Part shown: positions 50,834 to 62,384 of the stretch, piece after piece
Layout: every line of letters starts with the position of its first letter
Numbering within the stretch: position 1 is the first letter of the stretch
Assembly: GCA_034359265.1 (NCBI GenBank)
Contig: CP136890.1
Coordinates: 99,535,501 to 99,599,500, forward strand
DNA length: 64,000 bases
Direction of reading: 5' to 3'
DNA from: Canna indica
Taxonomy: Eukaryota; Streptophyta; Magnoliopsida; Zingiberales; Cannaceae
Notes under the pieces: model-generated
Told to the model about the DNA's origin: nothing
The model's input: only the letters and a program-made list of their open reading frames with translations
Databases searched by the model: none
Made by a program: the position numbers and the translations under genes

Positions 50834-51374
50834 GGATAAATACCAAAATATATTTTTAACTTTGAACATTTTTTTATTTGTGATCAAATCTGAAATAATA
50901 TCAAATTACATCCTGAATTTTAATATTGATCTCAATTATACCCTCTCGTCATCTCTCCGTCGTCATCTCCGTTAACTACATGACTTGGCATGCCCACGTA
51001 GAATAAAATATTATTATTTTTTACACATCATTAAATATATATATATAAACCCTTCCACTTGGTAAATAAAGTTTTTTTTAATAAAAGTTTTTTAAAATAA
51101 ATATTTTTTAAAATATATATGTATATATTTTAAATAAATAAATAGTTTTTTTAAAAAAATATTTTTTTAATTTTTTAATGATGTGTAAAAATAATAATAT
51201 TTTATTTCACGTGGGCATGTTACGTCATGCAGTTAACAGGGAAAATGACGGAGAGATGACGGGAGGCTATAATTGATATCAATGTCAAAGTTCAGGATGT
51301 GATTTGGTATTATTTCAGATTTGATCACAAATGAGAAAATGTTCAAAGTTCAGGATGTATTCTGGTATTTACCC
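50834..51374. mobile_element. Mutator-like MITE with perfect 9-bp target duplication
   Basis: Termini GGATAAATACCAAAAT and the inverted ..GGTATTTACCC are flanked by TAAATATAA at 50825-50833 and 51375-51383. The arms are about 230 bp (gatcaaatctgaaataatatcaaat, the tgacggagagatgacg region, acgtgggcatg) around an AT-rich loop. A 9-bp duplication is diagnostic of Mutator-type insertion (established). No coding sequence. Confidence 0.93.
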
Positions 51375-51383
51375 TAAATATAA

Positions 51384-52629
51384 AGTAGCTCTGTACTATT
51401 AGGAATACTATTAACGAGGGTCAACCTCTCATCCCTAGAGAATAGTCACCCTTACTTTATTATTCACGCTTCCATGATAATATTCTAATCTTTTGATAGA
51501 GATGTTAATTTTACACGTTGTGCACATGTAGATGTCAACTTAAGATTTTAGCTTCAATTTCGATTTCTTATGTATCGTTTACGTGACAAGTTACTCTCTG
51601 TATATGTGTCACGTGTAAAGTCAACATTTTTGTCAGCATCCATGACATCTCCATTAAGTCTCACTTAATAAAAGTTAGTCTGATGTCATTTTTGTATCAT
51701 TTTTAATAACCCCAGAGGTATTTTAGCTTCAAAATAAACGTTATAAGTATTTTAGTACCAGTGAAAAAACGTTAGAGATATTTTTGTACCCGTGAAAAAA
51801 TATTTTGGGCTGCATGTGCGCCACATGTACACGTCATCAGTCTCAATCATCAGCCACGTCAGTTCTGTTATCTCTCGATTAACGTTGTTTATCTATAGAG
51901 ATATTTTTGTATCCAATTTTATAACGTAAGGAATATTTTTTATCTAAAAAATTTTAGGAGCATTTGATATCCGTGAAAAAAATGTTTGGAGTATTTTTGT
52001 ATTTTTTTTTTCGTAACTAAGTTTAATAAATAATAACATGCAGTCACACGTTCAAAAAAAAAATATAAACGTTTATGGAAACTCCTAAATATTCTTAAAA
52101 GTTATTTCTTTTAGTACACAGTAGGTTTTTAAGTTTTTTACCGTTTGACATAAAAAAAATATGCTACTTAAGATTATGATATAATTAATCATCAGCCAAA
52201 TAGTAATCTGGATTACATTATTAGAGCGGGATAAATTACAATTTTAAATAAATATTTATATCCTTCTTAGACAATTTTACATTACTATTTGCAACATTAG
52301 TGATAACTCTGCAAAATTACACCCTACCAAACGCCATTAGTTTAGTAATATCTAAGAAGCCTTAAGAAAAGAACTGTATAGTAGTATTATCTAACCGCTT
52401 AAATTTTTTATATGAAATGAAATCTACCGAAATCTGACCGACAATATCTCTATTAATTGTCTGTTTCCTAACAAGCTGCAAAAATATTTATTTTAATATC
52501 CTTCCTCCATATTAACTGTCTGGCCCACTAGAATATGAATAACTTGGATAATTTAGAAACTTTTTTGAAAACTACAAATGAGGAAATTAATAAAAATTGA
52601 GTATTCTCCTTATCTCCTTCGGGTATTAA
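51384..52629. other. Intergenic, repeat-like but unassigned
   Basis: AT-rich sequence with recurring phrases (ttttgtacc.gtgaaaaaa, tttttgtatc) at 51770-52000 and palindromic gcacatgta words at 51510 and 51815-51840 that suggest another MITE, but I could not pair complete ends. No coding content until the LINE. Confidence 0.4.
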
Positions 52630-55510
52630 CATTAAACTTAGATACTTTTAAAATAAGCAACTTGCTATTCAAAGATAACTTTATTTAAAATAATAATTTA
52701 AATTTAAGATGAAGTGAATTAATGATGATGATAAAAATACTATCTATTATCATAGGCATATCACTATTAGAAGAGGAATAAATCTTATCTCCTCTATTGA
52801 GGATATTAATGAAAACCTCATCACTGATGATAAAAATATCGTTGACTTATTTTCAAACTATTATTTTAATCTTTGAAACTCATTTTCTAATAAAATTATT
52901 AATAATCTCGATTGACCTACTTTTCCTCTTCTTCCTTCTCATATAGCTGAGTTTTTATGCTCAGTTTTTTCTGAGCTGAAGGTCAGGAATATTATCTGTT
53001 TTTTAGGTAATAGGAAAAACTTTGATTATGATGGATTTACTGTTGAATTTTTTAAATCTTACTGAAATATTATATCTGCATCTTTTATGATTGATATTAA
53101 TATCTTCTTTCATTCCTCAATTGTCCATGCTTTCTGAAATCAAACCCTTCTAATATTTATCCCGAAAATTAAAATCCCTAGGAAGATTAAAATAGCCCTC
53201 TGTAACATATCTTATAAAATTCTTGCTAAATTATTCTCTAATAGACTTAAAGCCTCTCTTCCCTTCCTCATTAGCAAGGAGCAACCAGACTTTGTTAAAG
53301 GTAGACAGATTTAGGATAATATTCTTGTTGTCCAAAAAATTATTCACTCTTTTTATGGCACCAAGGGTAAATATCCTTACATTGTCATTGAAATTGACTT
53401 AGAGAAGACTTTTGATCTCATTAAAAGAGATGTCATTTTGAAAGTTCTATTCTTGTATAATTTTCCTAATCAGTTCATTGACTGAATTAAATCTTACATT
53501 AACACACCCTCATTTGCTTGTCTTATCAATTCAAAAGTTTCCACATTTTTCCTTCTAAATATGGTATTAGGCAAGGGGATCCACTTTCTCATTTCCTCTA
53601 TATCATGGTGGCTCAAATCCTTTCTATTCTCATTAATGAAACTGTTAACTCTGGTAATTTTACATTCTTACTCATTTTAAGATGAGAAATAATTTTAAGA
53701 TATCTCATCAGATGTTTGCTGATGATATTATCCTTATTTTTAGAGCTAATCGTAAAAGTCTCAATTCTTTTAAAAAATATTTTCACAACTTATGAAAATT
53801 CCACTAGTCAAAAGATTAACCTTATTAAATCAAAAATATATTTTTCTAAAAACACTCATTCAACCCTTAAGCACAGAATATGTTCTGCTCTTGGTATGAA
53901 AATGGGAAACTTCTCATTTAAATACCTTGGTGTGATGATATCCCCTAGGAGACCTTCTCCTAACACCCATAATCGCATTCTTTCATGTATTGATTTCAGG
54001 CTTTTTAGTTGGAAAGCTAAGCATCTTTCTCAAGCTGGTAGGCTGGTCTCAAATAAAATCTGTGCTGAACTCTCTTCCTATTCATACTATTTCTATTACA
54101 TGGTTGAATAAAGATTTGTGCAATAAAATTGAATCAAAGTTTAAGGGATTTTTTTGGAATGATAATTTCGATTAAAAAAATATATGCATTTGGTTAGCCG
54201 TGAGATCATTTCCTTACCTAAATCTCATGGTGGGCTGGGTGTTCAGGATCTTTTTTCTAAAAGTATTTCTCTTCAAGCTGTCAAAATTTAGAAATATCTT
54301 GAGAATCATCAATCTATCTGAGTTCAGCTTGTTAAAGCTAAATATCCTCCCTTAAATTTTGTTAACACTTCTTCTGCCCAGCTTTGCTCTAATGCTTGGA
54401 AATTGGTCAAGCATACTTATTCTCATTTACAATTTGGTTTCAAAGTTGTTGTTGGTTCTGATAGAAGCATCTCCCTTCTAAATGATAATTGGGTGCTTGA
54501 TATGTCTTTGGCTCTTAAGCCTACTTATATTAACATTAGATTGGTTGATCAACTTACTCATGTTCAGCAATTAATTCGATCATGAGAACATATGGTTTTC
54601 AAATATTGGTAAGATTTGGTGTGGTGATTTCACGTGGAATGAGATATTGAGCATTAAATTACCTTTGCACCCCAATGATGATTATTGGGTTTGGATGCAT
54701 TTTTCTAATGGTTTAGCTTCCTCTGCATCTGCTTATAAGTTCTTGAAAAATTCGATTACTGATTCTTTGAGGTTTAATCCAGCTTGGGGTCAAATTTGAA
54801 AATTAAAATCTTCCCCTAAAGTCAAGCTTTTTATTTGAAAACTTCTTCATGAAAGACTGCCCATTAAAAGTAGATTATTATCTTTTGGTATTTCTGTTAA
54901 TGATATGTGTGTTTTTTGTGATTCTGCTGTTGAGACTCTTAAGCATTTATTTTTTGATTGTGTTTTTGCTAGTGAACTTTGGTTTGCTCTTGGTTTTTAC
55001 CTTAAGCTGGATTTTTCTCAAAGGATAAATTGGCATTCCGGTAGCTGATTTTTGTTGAGTCCAAGGTTAAACCTGAACTCCGATTCTTTAGGAACTCTAT
55101 AATGCATAATGAGGGTAAGTCATCCATTATTAAGGCAATGACTAGAATATACTTTCACTCCTGATGACAATATGCATAAGTTATTTAATGCTCATATTTG
55201 GATTCATCCTCCTTCTTCTTAGCTTAAGTTCAACTGTGATGGATCTCATTTAAATAATGAAGGAGGGACATGTTTTATCCTTCGAAATTTTAAAGGAGAA
55301 TGTTTAATTTCCTCATGCCATTATTTTCAGTCTTCATCTGCTTTTTTTTCTGAGGTTGCTGTTGTTATTCATGCTCTTTTATATGCGGTTGACAGGAGTT
55401 TAGATAAGTTCATCGTTGAATCCGATTGTAAATCTTTAATTGACTACATTAATGGACATTCGGATGCTCTCCACGGCATTGGTGCAATGAACGAAGACAT
55501 TCAATTCTTG
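52630..55510 (+). pseudogene. LINE (non-LTR retrotransposon) ORF2 relic, 5'-truncated
   Basis: Plus-strand reading: a pre-RT segment (YFHRHITIRRG region decayed, NIVDLFSNYYFNL), the reverse transcriptase core (SKEQPDFVKGRQ, IVIEIDLEKTFD, then YGIRQGDPLSHFLY in another frame, then MFADDIILIFRA at about 53715-53750, the catalytic FADD), the thumb/connection, zf-RVT (SPKVKLFI, LLHERLPIKSR, CVFCDSAVETLKHLFFDC, about 54810-54965) and RNase H (LKFNCDGSHLNNEGG; DKFIVESDCKSLIDYI, about 55225-55450). No endonuclease domain. Seven or so stops between 52874 and 53483 lie in one frame, mostly at expected Trp or Gln codons. Dead copy. Confidence 0.85.
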
Positions 55511-56099
55511 ATTTGTAATTTTAATTATGTAATTTTTTTTTTATGTATCTAGAGATCCTAATAAAATTGTAAATTGGGCAGAGCTAGAATTTATAAAGAA
55601 TTCACAGCATATACTTCGTCATAATTCCTGCGCTAATATATATATTTTTTATCACGAATCTTTAGCTATTGGTCAAATAAGTAATAAATTTTTCCTTTTT
55701 TAAAAAAAATATATATTAACTGTCTGAGAAAATCACATGGGTGAGTTATGTACAACAGTTGCTTAAAAAAAAAATGTACAACAGTGTGATTACACGTACG
55801 AAACAGTGTACGAAGAAGATTCTGTATGTACATTATTAAGTCTGCATTCAATGCCTTATCTGATTTAGACCGGAAAATATGCTAACTTATATATATCTAC
55901 TTGGAAAGGACCAGTAAAATGAAGCCTCACTTAATTTTCAACGAGCGCAATCAATCTCAGCTAGGCTACCTAGCATATATATAGCAGGCTGTTTTATCAC
56001 GTGCTGCTCCTGATGGGCAGTGGGCTCTGCTCTTATCGCTTCCCTAACAAAAAAAGCATTCACGAGCTGCTGTCGTACTCACGCAATATTTAATCTACG
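55511..56099. other. AT-rich spacer after LINE
   Basis: It includes the presumed 3' tail of the LINE (gagatcctaataaaattgtaaattgggcagagc is still LINE-like to about 55585) and then unrecognised sequence with no gene. Confidence 0.4.
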
Positions 56100-56843
56100 G
56101 CAATTTCTCAAAATCTAATTACGACGAAGGGGAAATTTCTAGATTCAGATTACAGTGACAGAAATTTTTAAATTTGAAATCAAATTCTAATAATATCAAT
56201 TGTATTCCTATAAAAATGTCCGATTGATTAAATATTTTCGTAAAAATTATTTAATATAATATAAAAATTTAAAATACATAAATATACTATTTCAAATATT
56301 AATTTAATTTCCATATAAATTAATTTCAATGTTAAAAACAATTTTTTATCATAAATTATATACCAAAGTATCTAATCAGTTAGATAATTTTGCACATGAA
56401 TTAAAAAATAAAATACACAAATATAACACTCTAAATATTAATTTAATATTCTTAAAAACTAATTCATAAAAATAATGTTTTCATCGTAAATATACAGTTC
56501 TACTAAAATATCTAAACAATTAGACATATTAACAAAAATTATCTAACACAATATAAAAAATTCAAAATATACAAATATACTACTCTAAATATTAATTTAA
56601 AGTTGTTAAAAATTAATTCACATCATATTAAGTTAATTTTAGTGTTGAAAATAATTTTTTCATTATAAATATATAAAATTACGAAAGTGTCTAATCAATT
56701 AAATATTTTTACAAGAGGTAAAATTATTATTATAAAAATTTGATTTTGAATTTTAAAAATTTGGCCATCGTAATTCTGATCTAGATCTGAAAATTTTCAG
56801 AAAATTATAATTAGATTTTGAAAATTTGACGTTGAATATTTGA
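56100..56843. mobile_element. AT-rich inverted-repeat element with internal repeats
   Basis: The left end (caatttctcaaaatctaatta) and right end (taattagattttgaaaatttg) are inverted and the similarity runs inward for about 90 bp (aaatcaaattc / gaattttaaaaatttgg words). The interior has three diverged repeats of ctaaatattaatttaa...atatctaa.caatta with a spacing of about 140-150 bp. No coding sequence and no clear target duplication. Confidence 0.6.
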
Positions 56844-57215
56844 TCCCTTGTAGCATTGTCATCCGTCGAGTTCAGTCATACATTTTAACAGTAAGGATAC
56901 CCAATTTACACCCAACTTTCTGACTTAGGCTACGGTAAGAAGCCTATATAGACATAGATATCAGAAAAAGTCAATTGCATTAAATTAGCCAATAACTTAA
57001 AATGGTTTGTTCTAGCAATGATTCCACCGGACTCACGTGCCCTGCATGTGACACGTGTCGTAATTTTATTCTTTTAATTTTTTTCTTAAAATATTAAACA
57101 TCCTATATAATATTAGGATAATACTATACAATTTTTGGAAAAGATATTAACTAATACCTGCACTAAAAATAGCACCTCAAAAACTGTCATAAGGTGTATT
57201 AGTAATACACTCTTA

Positions 57216-58260
57216 GGGCCCGTTTGGTTCGCAAACTACTCATCACAGGACACCACACAGGGACAAGGACAGGACATAGCTATACCGTGTTTGTTTCGTC
57301 AAGAACATGACACGATATTTCGTCATGTCCTGCGTTTGTTTCGCTATAACAAAGTACTATACATGACAAATGACTAAAATACCATTATAAATTAGTCTTA
57401 AAATTAATTAACATGTAAAAAAATATTAATATATAGTATCAAATACTTTAATACAATAAGAAGTTTTAGTTTAACTAATAAGTTTTCAATTAACCTAAAA
57501 GTATAACAATATGATAATACCGAAAAATATAAAAATTATACCAAACGATCTCCAATATGAAATCTGACACCACCATCGCGTTCAGCACGCGAAAATTTAC
57601 AACTTTGGTATTCACCTCGACTCGATCCGACGATTCTACGATCAATTACAAAAATACCCTAATAATTCATAATTCAATCTCATTTTATGCGATACAACTC
57701 TCTTCTTTAATTACCCAATTTATTAAATACATTAAATCTAAAATATCCTCTCCCTCACTCGTCTCCCTCTCCACCCGACGCCCGCCCGAGCCCCGCCTTC
57801 CTCTGCTCCGTTCGGACCCACGTCGGTCGATCCTCCCGGCCGCCGGTGATCACTCTCGGCGACACGATCTGGCTCACCGCCAACCCCTTATGTGCCAAAT
57901 CCCGCCGCCTCCTCCCGTCTGAGCGCCGCCTTCCTCTGCTCCGCTCGGACCCATGTCGGCCGGTCCTCCCGGCCGCCGGCGATCACCCCGGCGACATGTC
58001 CGCCCTCACCCCGACCTCCGCGACCAGTCTGACGATGATGGCTCGGCTCCGTCGAAGGAAGGGGTAATTTTGACAATTGCAGCCCTTGTTCTTCGCCCGA
58101 TTTCGGTGTACCGAGAAATTTCTTGGTACACCGAAACGGATGGAAATCCTATCCCGGACAAGGAGAAGTCCTTGTCCTGAAGCTTCTTTTGCAAACCAAA
58201 CGGGGGACATGGGCGGATGTCCAGTCCAGTCCCCCGTTTTTTAGCAAACCAAATGGGCCC
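57216..58260. mobile_element. PIF/Harbinger-like nonautonomous element (TSD TTA) with GC-rich interior
   Basis: Termini GGGCCCGTTTGGTTCGCAAA and TTTTTTAGCAAACCAAATGGGCCC are flanked by TTA (57213-57215, 58261-58263). The outer 150 bp mention gacaaggacaggac / ccggacaaggagaagtcc-like words. The middle (57750-58050) is GC-rich and holds a direct repeat: gccttcctctgctccg(t/c)tcggaccca at 57796 and again at 57926, each followed by a ccggccgccgg(t/c)gatcac block. No transposase; the GC-rich part may be captured host DNA. Confidence 0.85.
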
Positions 58261-58689
58261 TTAAAACTCTTCATTAGACGTCTGCACTAGAACTTTCAAT
58301 ATTTTAAATACTCATTTTATCTCCGGTCAAAAATTTAAAAATATATAAAATATATTATAAAAATAATTTTAATTTATGAAATATTTTTAATGATAAAATA
58401 TATTATATAATTTTTATATTATATTATAGTGTATATAATATAATATAATATAATATAAATATTATTATAATATATTACATTTAATATTATATTATACAGG
58501 TTAGTCAATACATACTAGTACTATACGGGCTAATACATGTGTACACCAAATATTATATAATAATAGTACAATAAATGCTAATACTATACAGGTTAGTCAA
58601 TACAGACTAGTACTATACATGCTAGTACTATACGATGTACCAAACGAGCCCTTAAGGGTATTTTGATTATTTTTCTTTTTTACTTTATG

Positions 58690-59603
58690 TTATCACTCAT
58701 CTCCCTCCCGGAGGCGTTGCTGACGGCGCCGCAGCGGCCGTGCATGGCGAAGGCGATGAAGGAGGTCGAGATGGTCATGTTCGGTGCCATCAACAATCTC
58801 GTGGCGATGGCGATGGCGGTGGCGGGCGTCGCCACCTCCGCCGAGGGCGTGGGCAGCGGGATTGTTGGAGGTAGAGGACGACGGAGACGACCCATCGAGC
58901 GGCAGCTCAGGGTAGGGGTGAGCTCGGGCCGGGATTTGGTATGTCCCGGTCCTGTCCCGATTTTGAGTCGGGACGCAAATATGCGTTCCGATCCCGAATA
59001 CGAAGTATACTGATTTTGTCCCGCCGTGAAAAATTCGGGACGAGACTGAGACGTCCCGAATTTATTAATATTGTTTTTTTATAAAATAAAAATAGTATTT
59101 TCATTAAAATAATTAATATTTTTTCTCAAAAAAATAATATTTATATATTTAATATTACTTATATTATAAACCGGGCCGGGATGGGACAATCCCGATTTTT
59201 TTTGTATCGTCCTGGTCCCGTCCCGATTTTTAATCAGGACGAACATATTTGTCCCGATCCCGTCCCGATTTTGAACCGGGACGGGATTTGTCCCGACTTT
59301 TCGGGTCGGGCCGGACCGAGATGTCCCGACCTGTGCTCACCTCCAGCCTCGGGGGGTGCATGATGCTGCCACGTTGTGATATGGGTCTCCACTCGCTACA
59401 TCTCGTCCATCGCCGAGGGAGCGACGGTCGCCGCTAATCGCGTTCGCCTCACCACCTAGAGTGGGCTGCTCGTCTTCCACCACCACTTCCTCTTCTTCCA
59501 GCTCCTCGTCTTCGTCGTCTTCCAAGTCCGAATGGAGTTTGCGAGCCATGGGAAGTGCCTTCCACCGCCTACTGCAGAGAGGGAAGCGGAGAAGTCACGG
59601 AGG
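58690..59603. other. GC-rich gene-like segment interrupted by a hAT-like insertion
   Basis: 58690-58917 and 59344-59603 are GC-rich with codon-like texture, open on both strands (plus: MAKAMKEVEMVMFGAINNL..; minus, 59549-59337: an acidic DEDEELEEEEVVVEDEQ frame). No family recognised. Between them, from TAGGGGTGAGCTCGGG (58918-58921) to CTCACCTCCA (about 59343), is a hAT-like MITE of gggac/gtccc words; its flanks (gctcaggg / gcctcggg) are a poor match. The segment looks like captured exon material. Confidence 0.45.
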
Positions 59604-60049
59604 TAGGGTTGTCCGTTCGGTTCGAACCGAACTGAACTGAATCGAATTTGTCCAAATCGAAATTTTTTTTATACCCGAATTCCAACCCGAACCCGAACCG
59701 AACTATACCTAAACCGATTTAACCCGAACCGAAATTATTCGGTTCGGTTCGATTTTCAACCCGAAAATCGAAATTTTAATTATTTTAATTAAAAATTAAA
59801 AATTCAAAATAATTACTTAATACCTATTTAAGTAATTCTGTTAAAAAAATTTTAAAAAAAATTAAATTAATTCGGTTTTCGGTTCGGGTCAGTTCTCGAA
59901 TTCCGAAAACCGATCCGAACCGAAATTCAAATTTTGGTTCGGTTCGGGTCAAAGAACCGAACCCACAATGGTTGAAACCGAACCGAACCAAAAAATTCGG
60001 TTCGGTTTTTCGGTTCGGTTCGATGTGAACCGAACTATGGACAGCCCTA
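59604..60049. mobile_element. hAT-type MITE with exact 8-bp target duplication
   Basis: Begins TAGGGTTGTCCGTTCGG and ends CTATGGACAGCCCTA, flanked by CACGGAGG at 59596-59603 and 60050-60057. The interior is dominated by gaaccgaa/ttcggttc words; no gene. Confidence 0.93.
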
Positions 60050-60607
60050 CACGGAGGGAGATGAATGATAAGATTAATTAAAAAAAAATTATCAAAATAC
60101 CTCGATGTTTTAAGAAAAAGAAGCAAAACTGTGACAAGTGTCACATGCAGAGCACGTGAGTCCAGTGGACTCACGGCTAGCATAGAACAAACCCTTACTA
60201 TCATAAAGTGATAGTGATAGTAAAGAATGCATTCATGACAAGCTAAAAAAATTAAGGAGATCCAAGTAACGGAACTAAAAAATGAAGAGAGCAAAACTGT
60301 TAAATACAGACAAGCGAAGAGGAAACATATGTTAAAAGAGTTGTTCATGGAAATAAATGCCAGGATTACTGAGCAAGTCAAGTGCAGAAGACCCAACCGG
60401 ATCCAGTTTCAAAAATTATTAAACGAAATTTGTAATGTTAAAGGAGTTCAATTTTTTTTTTCTTCAAAAAAAAACGAGTTCCACCCGAGATGAAATCCTA
60501 TTAAGATTAGAACCTCAAATCTCGAGGGGCAATGTATAAGACTAGCACAGTTAGCGTTAAAAGAGTTCATTTGATGTTCAAGAGATCCCGTACCATGCAG
60601 TGATGGA

Positions 60608-61417
60608 GATAGATACATAGAGCTATTTCCAAATCCAACTTCATGGCAAGTTGACCGCGTAACGACAGTCGACAGGACTCTGTAAACGTTGCATCAGAGA
60701 TTCAGATAGGCTCATTTAACTAAGCAGTTCATTGCATGTACGGGGCAGTGGGCAATAAATAATACCGCTGCACTACTACCTAGAGTCGACAACTCACTAT
60801 TGATGTGAGATGACACGAAGTGAGACAACTATGCAATATAGAGAAGACATCTCCGTCTTGGCGGAGAACCCTATAAGTGAGGAAGGTAGATTCCAAAATC
60901 AGGAATGCCAGGGTAGGAAATCTATTACTTGGGCAGTACTAGTACTCGACCAAGAAAAAGATTTGAGTTGTGGAAAACTAGTACTCGACCAGGGTAGGAT
61001 AGATACATATAGCTATTTCCAAATCCAACTTCATGGCAAGTTGATCGCGTATCGACAGGACTCTGTAAACGTTGCATCAGAGATTCAGAGAGGCTCATTT
61101 AACTAAGTAGTTCATTGCATGTACGTCTAGCTGTTAACCAGTTTGGCAGTGGGCAATAAATAATACCGCTGCACTACTACCTAGAGTGAGACAACTATGC
61201 AATATAGAGAAGCCAGCATTTTACGATAAAAATAACTAAAGAAATATAAATACCTTTTTCTCTCGTTCAGCCCGATCGACATCTCCGTCTTGGCGGAGAA
61301 CCCTATAAGTGAGGAAGGTAGATTCCAAAATCAGGAATGCCAGGGTAGGAATTAGGAAATCTATTACTTGGGCAGTACTAGTACTCGACCAAGAAAAAGA
61401 TTTGAGTTCTGGTAAAC
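60608..61417. repeat. Direct duplication, about 390-bp period, two units
   Basis: 60608-60979 and 60998-61417 are near-identical (agctatttccaaatccaact .. gcagtactagtactcgacca). Unit 1 has an extra of about 34 bp after 'tagag' (60784-60818). Unit 2 has an extra of about 67 bp (61212-61278) and 15-20 bp after 'catgtacg'. The minus strand of unit 2 has an exon-like open stretch (61445-61236) with a hydrophobic core VIDFLIPTLAFLILESTFL and a GAAAAAG|GTATTT donor context. No family recognised. Confidence 0.88.
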
Positions 61418-62041
61418 TTAAAATTAAATATGGGTCGTTGGACAATTAAAATAAGTATGCGAATTCAAGAGTGTAGCGATAACTAGGACATTGACGTAAA
61501 TGGACGGCTTGCTTAGTCTTATTATAGAATTTATGGATTATAACAAGCTCGATAGTATAAGCCATAAGACATGCTTATCCAACCAATTATCGAAAGTATA
61601 CCTTCTAATCATTTTAATTATGGGTATTATATAGTTATATACACAAACTAGCTTAATTAGTACTTGGATTAGAATGTACACTCTAAGATGACAAATAAAA
61701 GTTAGTGTCGTGAGCATATGCCTTCTCTCGTACCGATTGTAAATTCCTCTGTGACCATGAATGGGGTCGATGCATCTCCGTAAGATTTGTCGGCTTGATC
61801 AGCAAACTATTAGCTAGGTTGGTGTCCAACCAATAGTCGCCCGGCCACTATAAGCCTACATAAAAGAAAAAAAGTGTTAAATAATTGTACTTCAATTGAA
61901 GTAACCGATGTCGATTTATGACTTGTATTTTTTACATAAATACAAGTGGGCTTTATTTTCAAGCTAGACCAATAGGAAAAAGAGTGCAAGTCGGGACCAA
62001 TCGTCCATTGAATTATTGCCGGTCCAAAATTTGGAAAAAAA
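61418..62041. other. Intergenic, nothing recognised
   Basis: Mixed-composition sequence between the duplication and the copia LTR; no open frame of note, no RNA gene, no repeats found. It ends in an A-run (62035-62041) where the copia element inserted. Confidence 0.5.
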
Positions 62042-62367
62042 TGATAACAAAATCAACGAGAACGCATTGAAATCACAACTCTCATACAAGCAATCAATGA
62101 AACACTTCATCCTCAGAAAGATTTCATTCAAAGGAAAACAAGAAGTCTCATTGTTTCGGGTAGATTACAGAAGAGGTATCAAGAAGGTATAACCTGATTC
62201 CAACTCACATTCTCTTTTATACTTTGCGAACTCAAAAATAATAATAGTCTATTTACAAAAAAACCCTTTAATTCTTTTCCCATCTATTACACTTGAGATG
62301 TCTTCACATGTCATTTCCTTCTTTCGAACCGGTATTACCTACCACCTTTCATTCTGATACTTCATCA
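62042..62367 (-). repeat. 3' LTR of a Ty1/copia element
   Basis: On the minus strand it starts TGATGAAG (62367) and ends GTTATCA (62042), TG..CA with inverted TGAT/ATCA tips, 326 bp. It contains a TATAAAAG (minus strand, about 62222-62215) that fits the LTR promoter. A polypurine tract (GAGGGGGGAGTG, about 62368-62380) adjoins it, just after the stop of the polyprotein. The 5' LTR would be outside the window, so the ends rest on structure, not on LTR comparison. Confidence 0.8.
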
Positions 62368-62384
62368 CTCCCCCCTCAAGTTGC

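Larger units (their letters stand above)
57004..60193. mobile_element. Composite inverted-repeat element carrying nested elements and GC-rich gene-like pieces
   Basis: Left arm GGTTTGTTCTAGCAATG..(a)ctcacgtgccctgcatgtgacac at 57004-57110 is mirrored at 60090-60193 (gtgtcacatgcagagcacgtgag .. agaacaaacc). The flanks CTTAAAAT and CTTACTAT are a possible diverged 8-bp duplication. Inside: a PIF-like element (57216-58260), a GC-rich segment (58690-58915 and 59344-59603), a hAT-like insertion (about 58918-59343) and a hAT MITE (59604-60049). Element class open (Mutator- or hAT-like). Confidence 0.65.

Noticed and set aside
51490..52040. Another MITE built on tttttgtacc/gtgaaaaaa words
   Set aside because: Repeated words are clear but no pair of inverted ends or target duplication could be matched.
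52874..53485. TGA read as tryptophan (alternative genetic code or organelle-derived sequence) in the LINE
   Set aside because: Several Trp codons later in the same relic remain TGG, TAG also occurs, and the protein is a nuclear plant LINE. Deamination explains the pattern.
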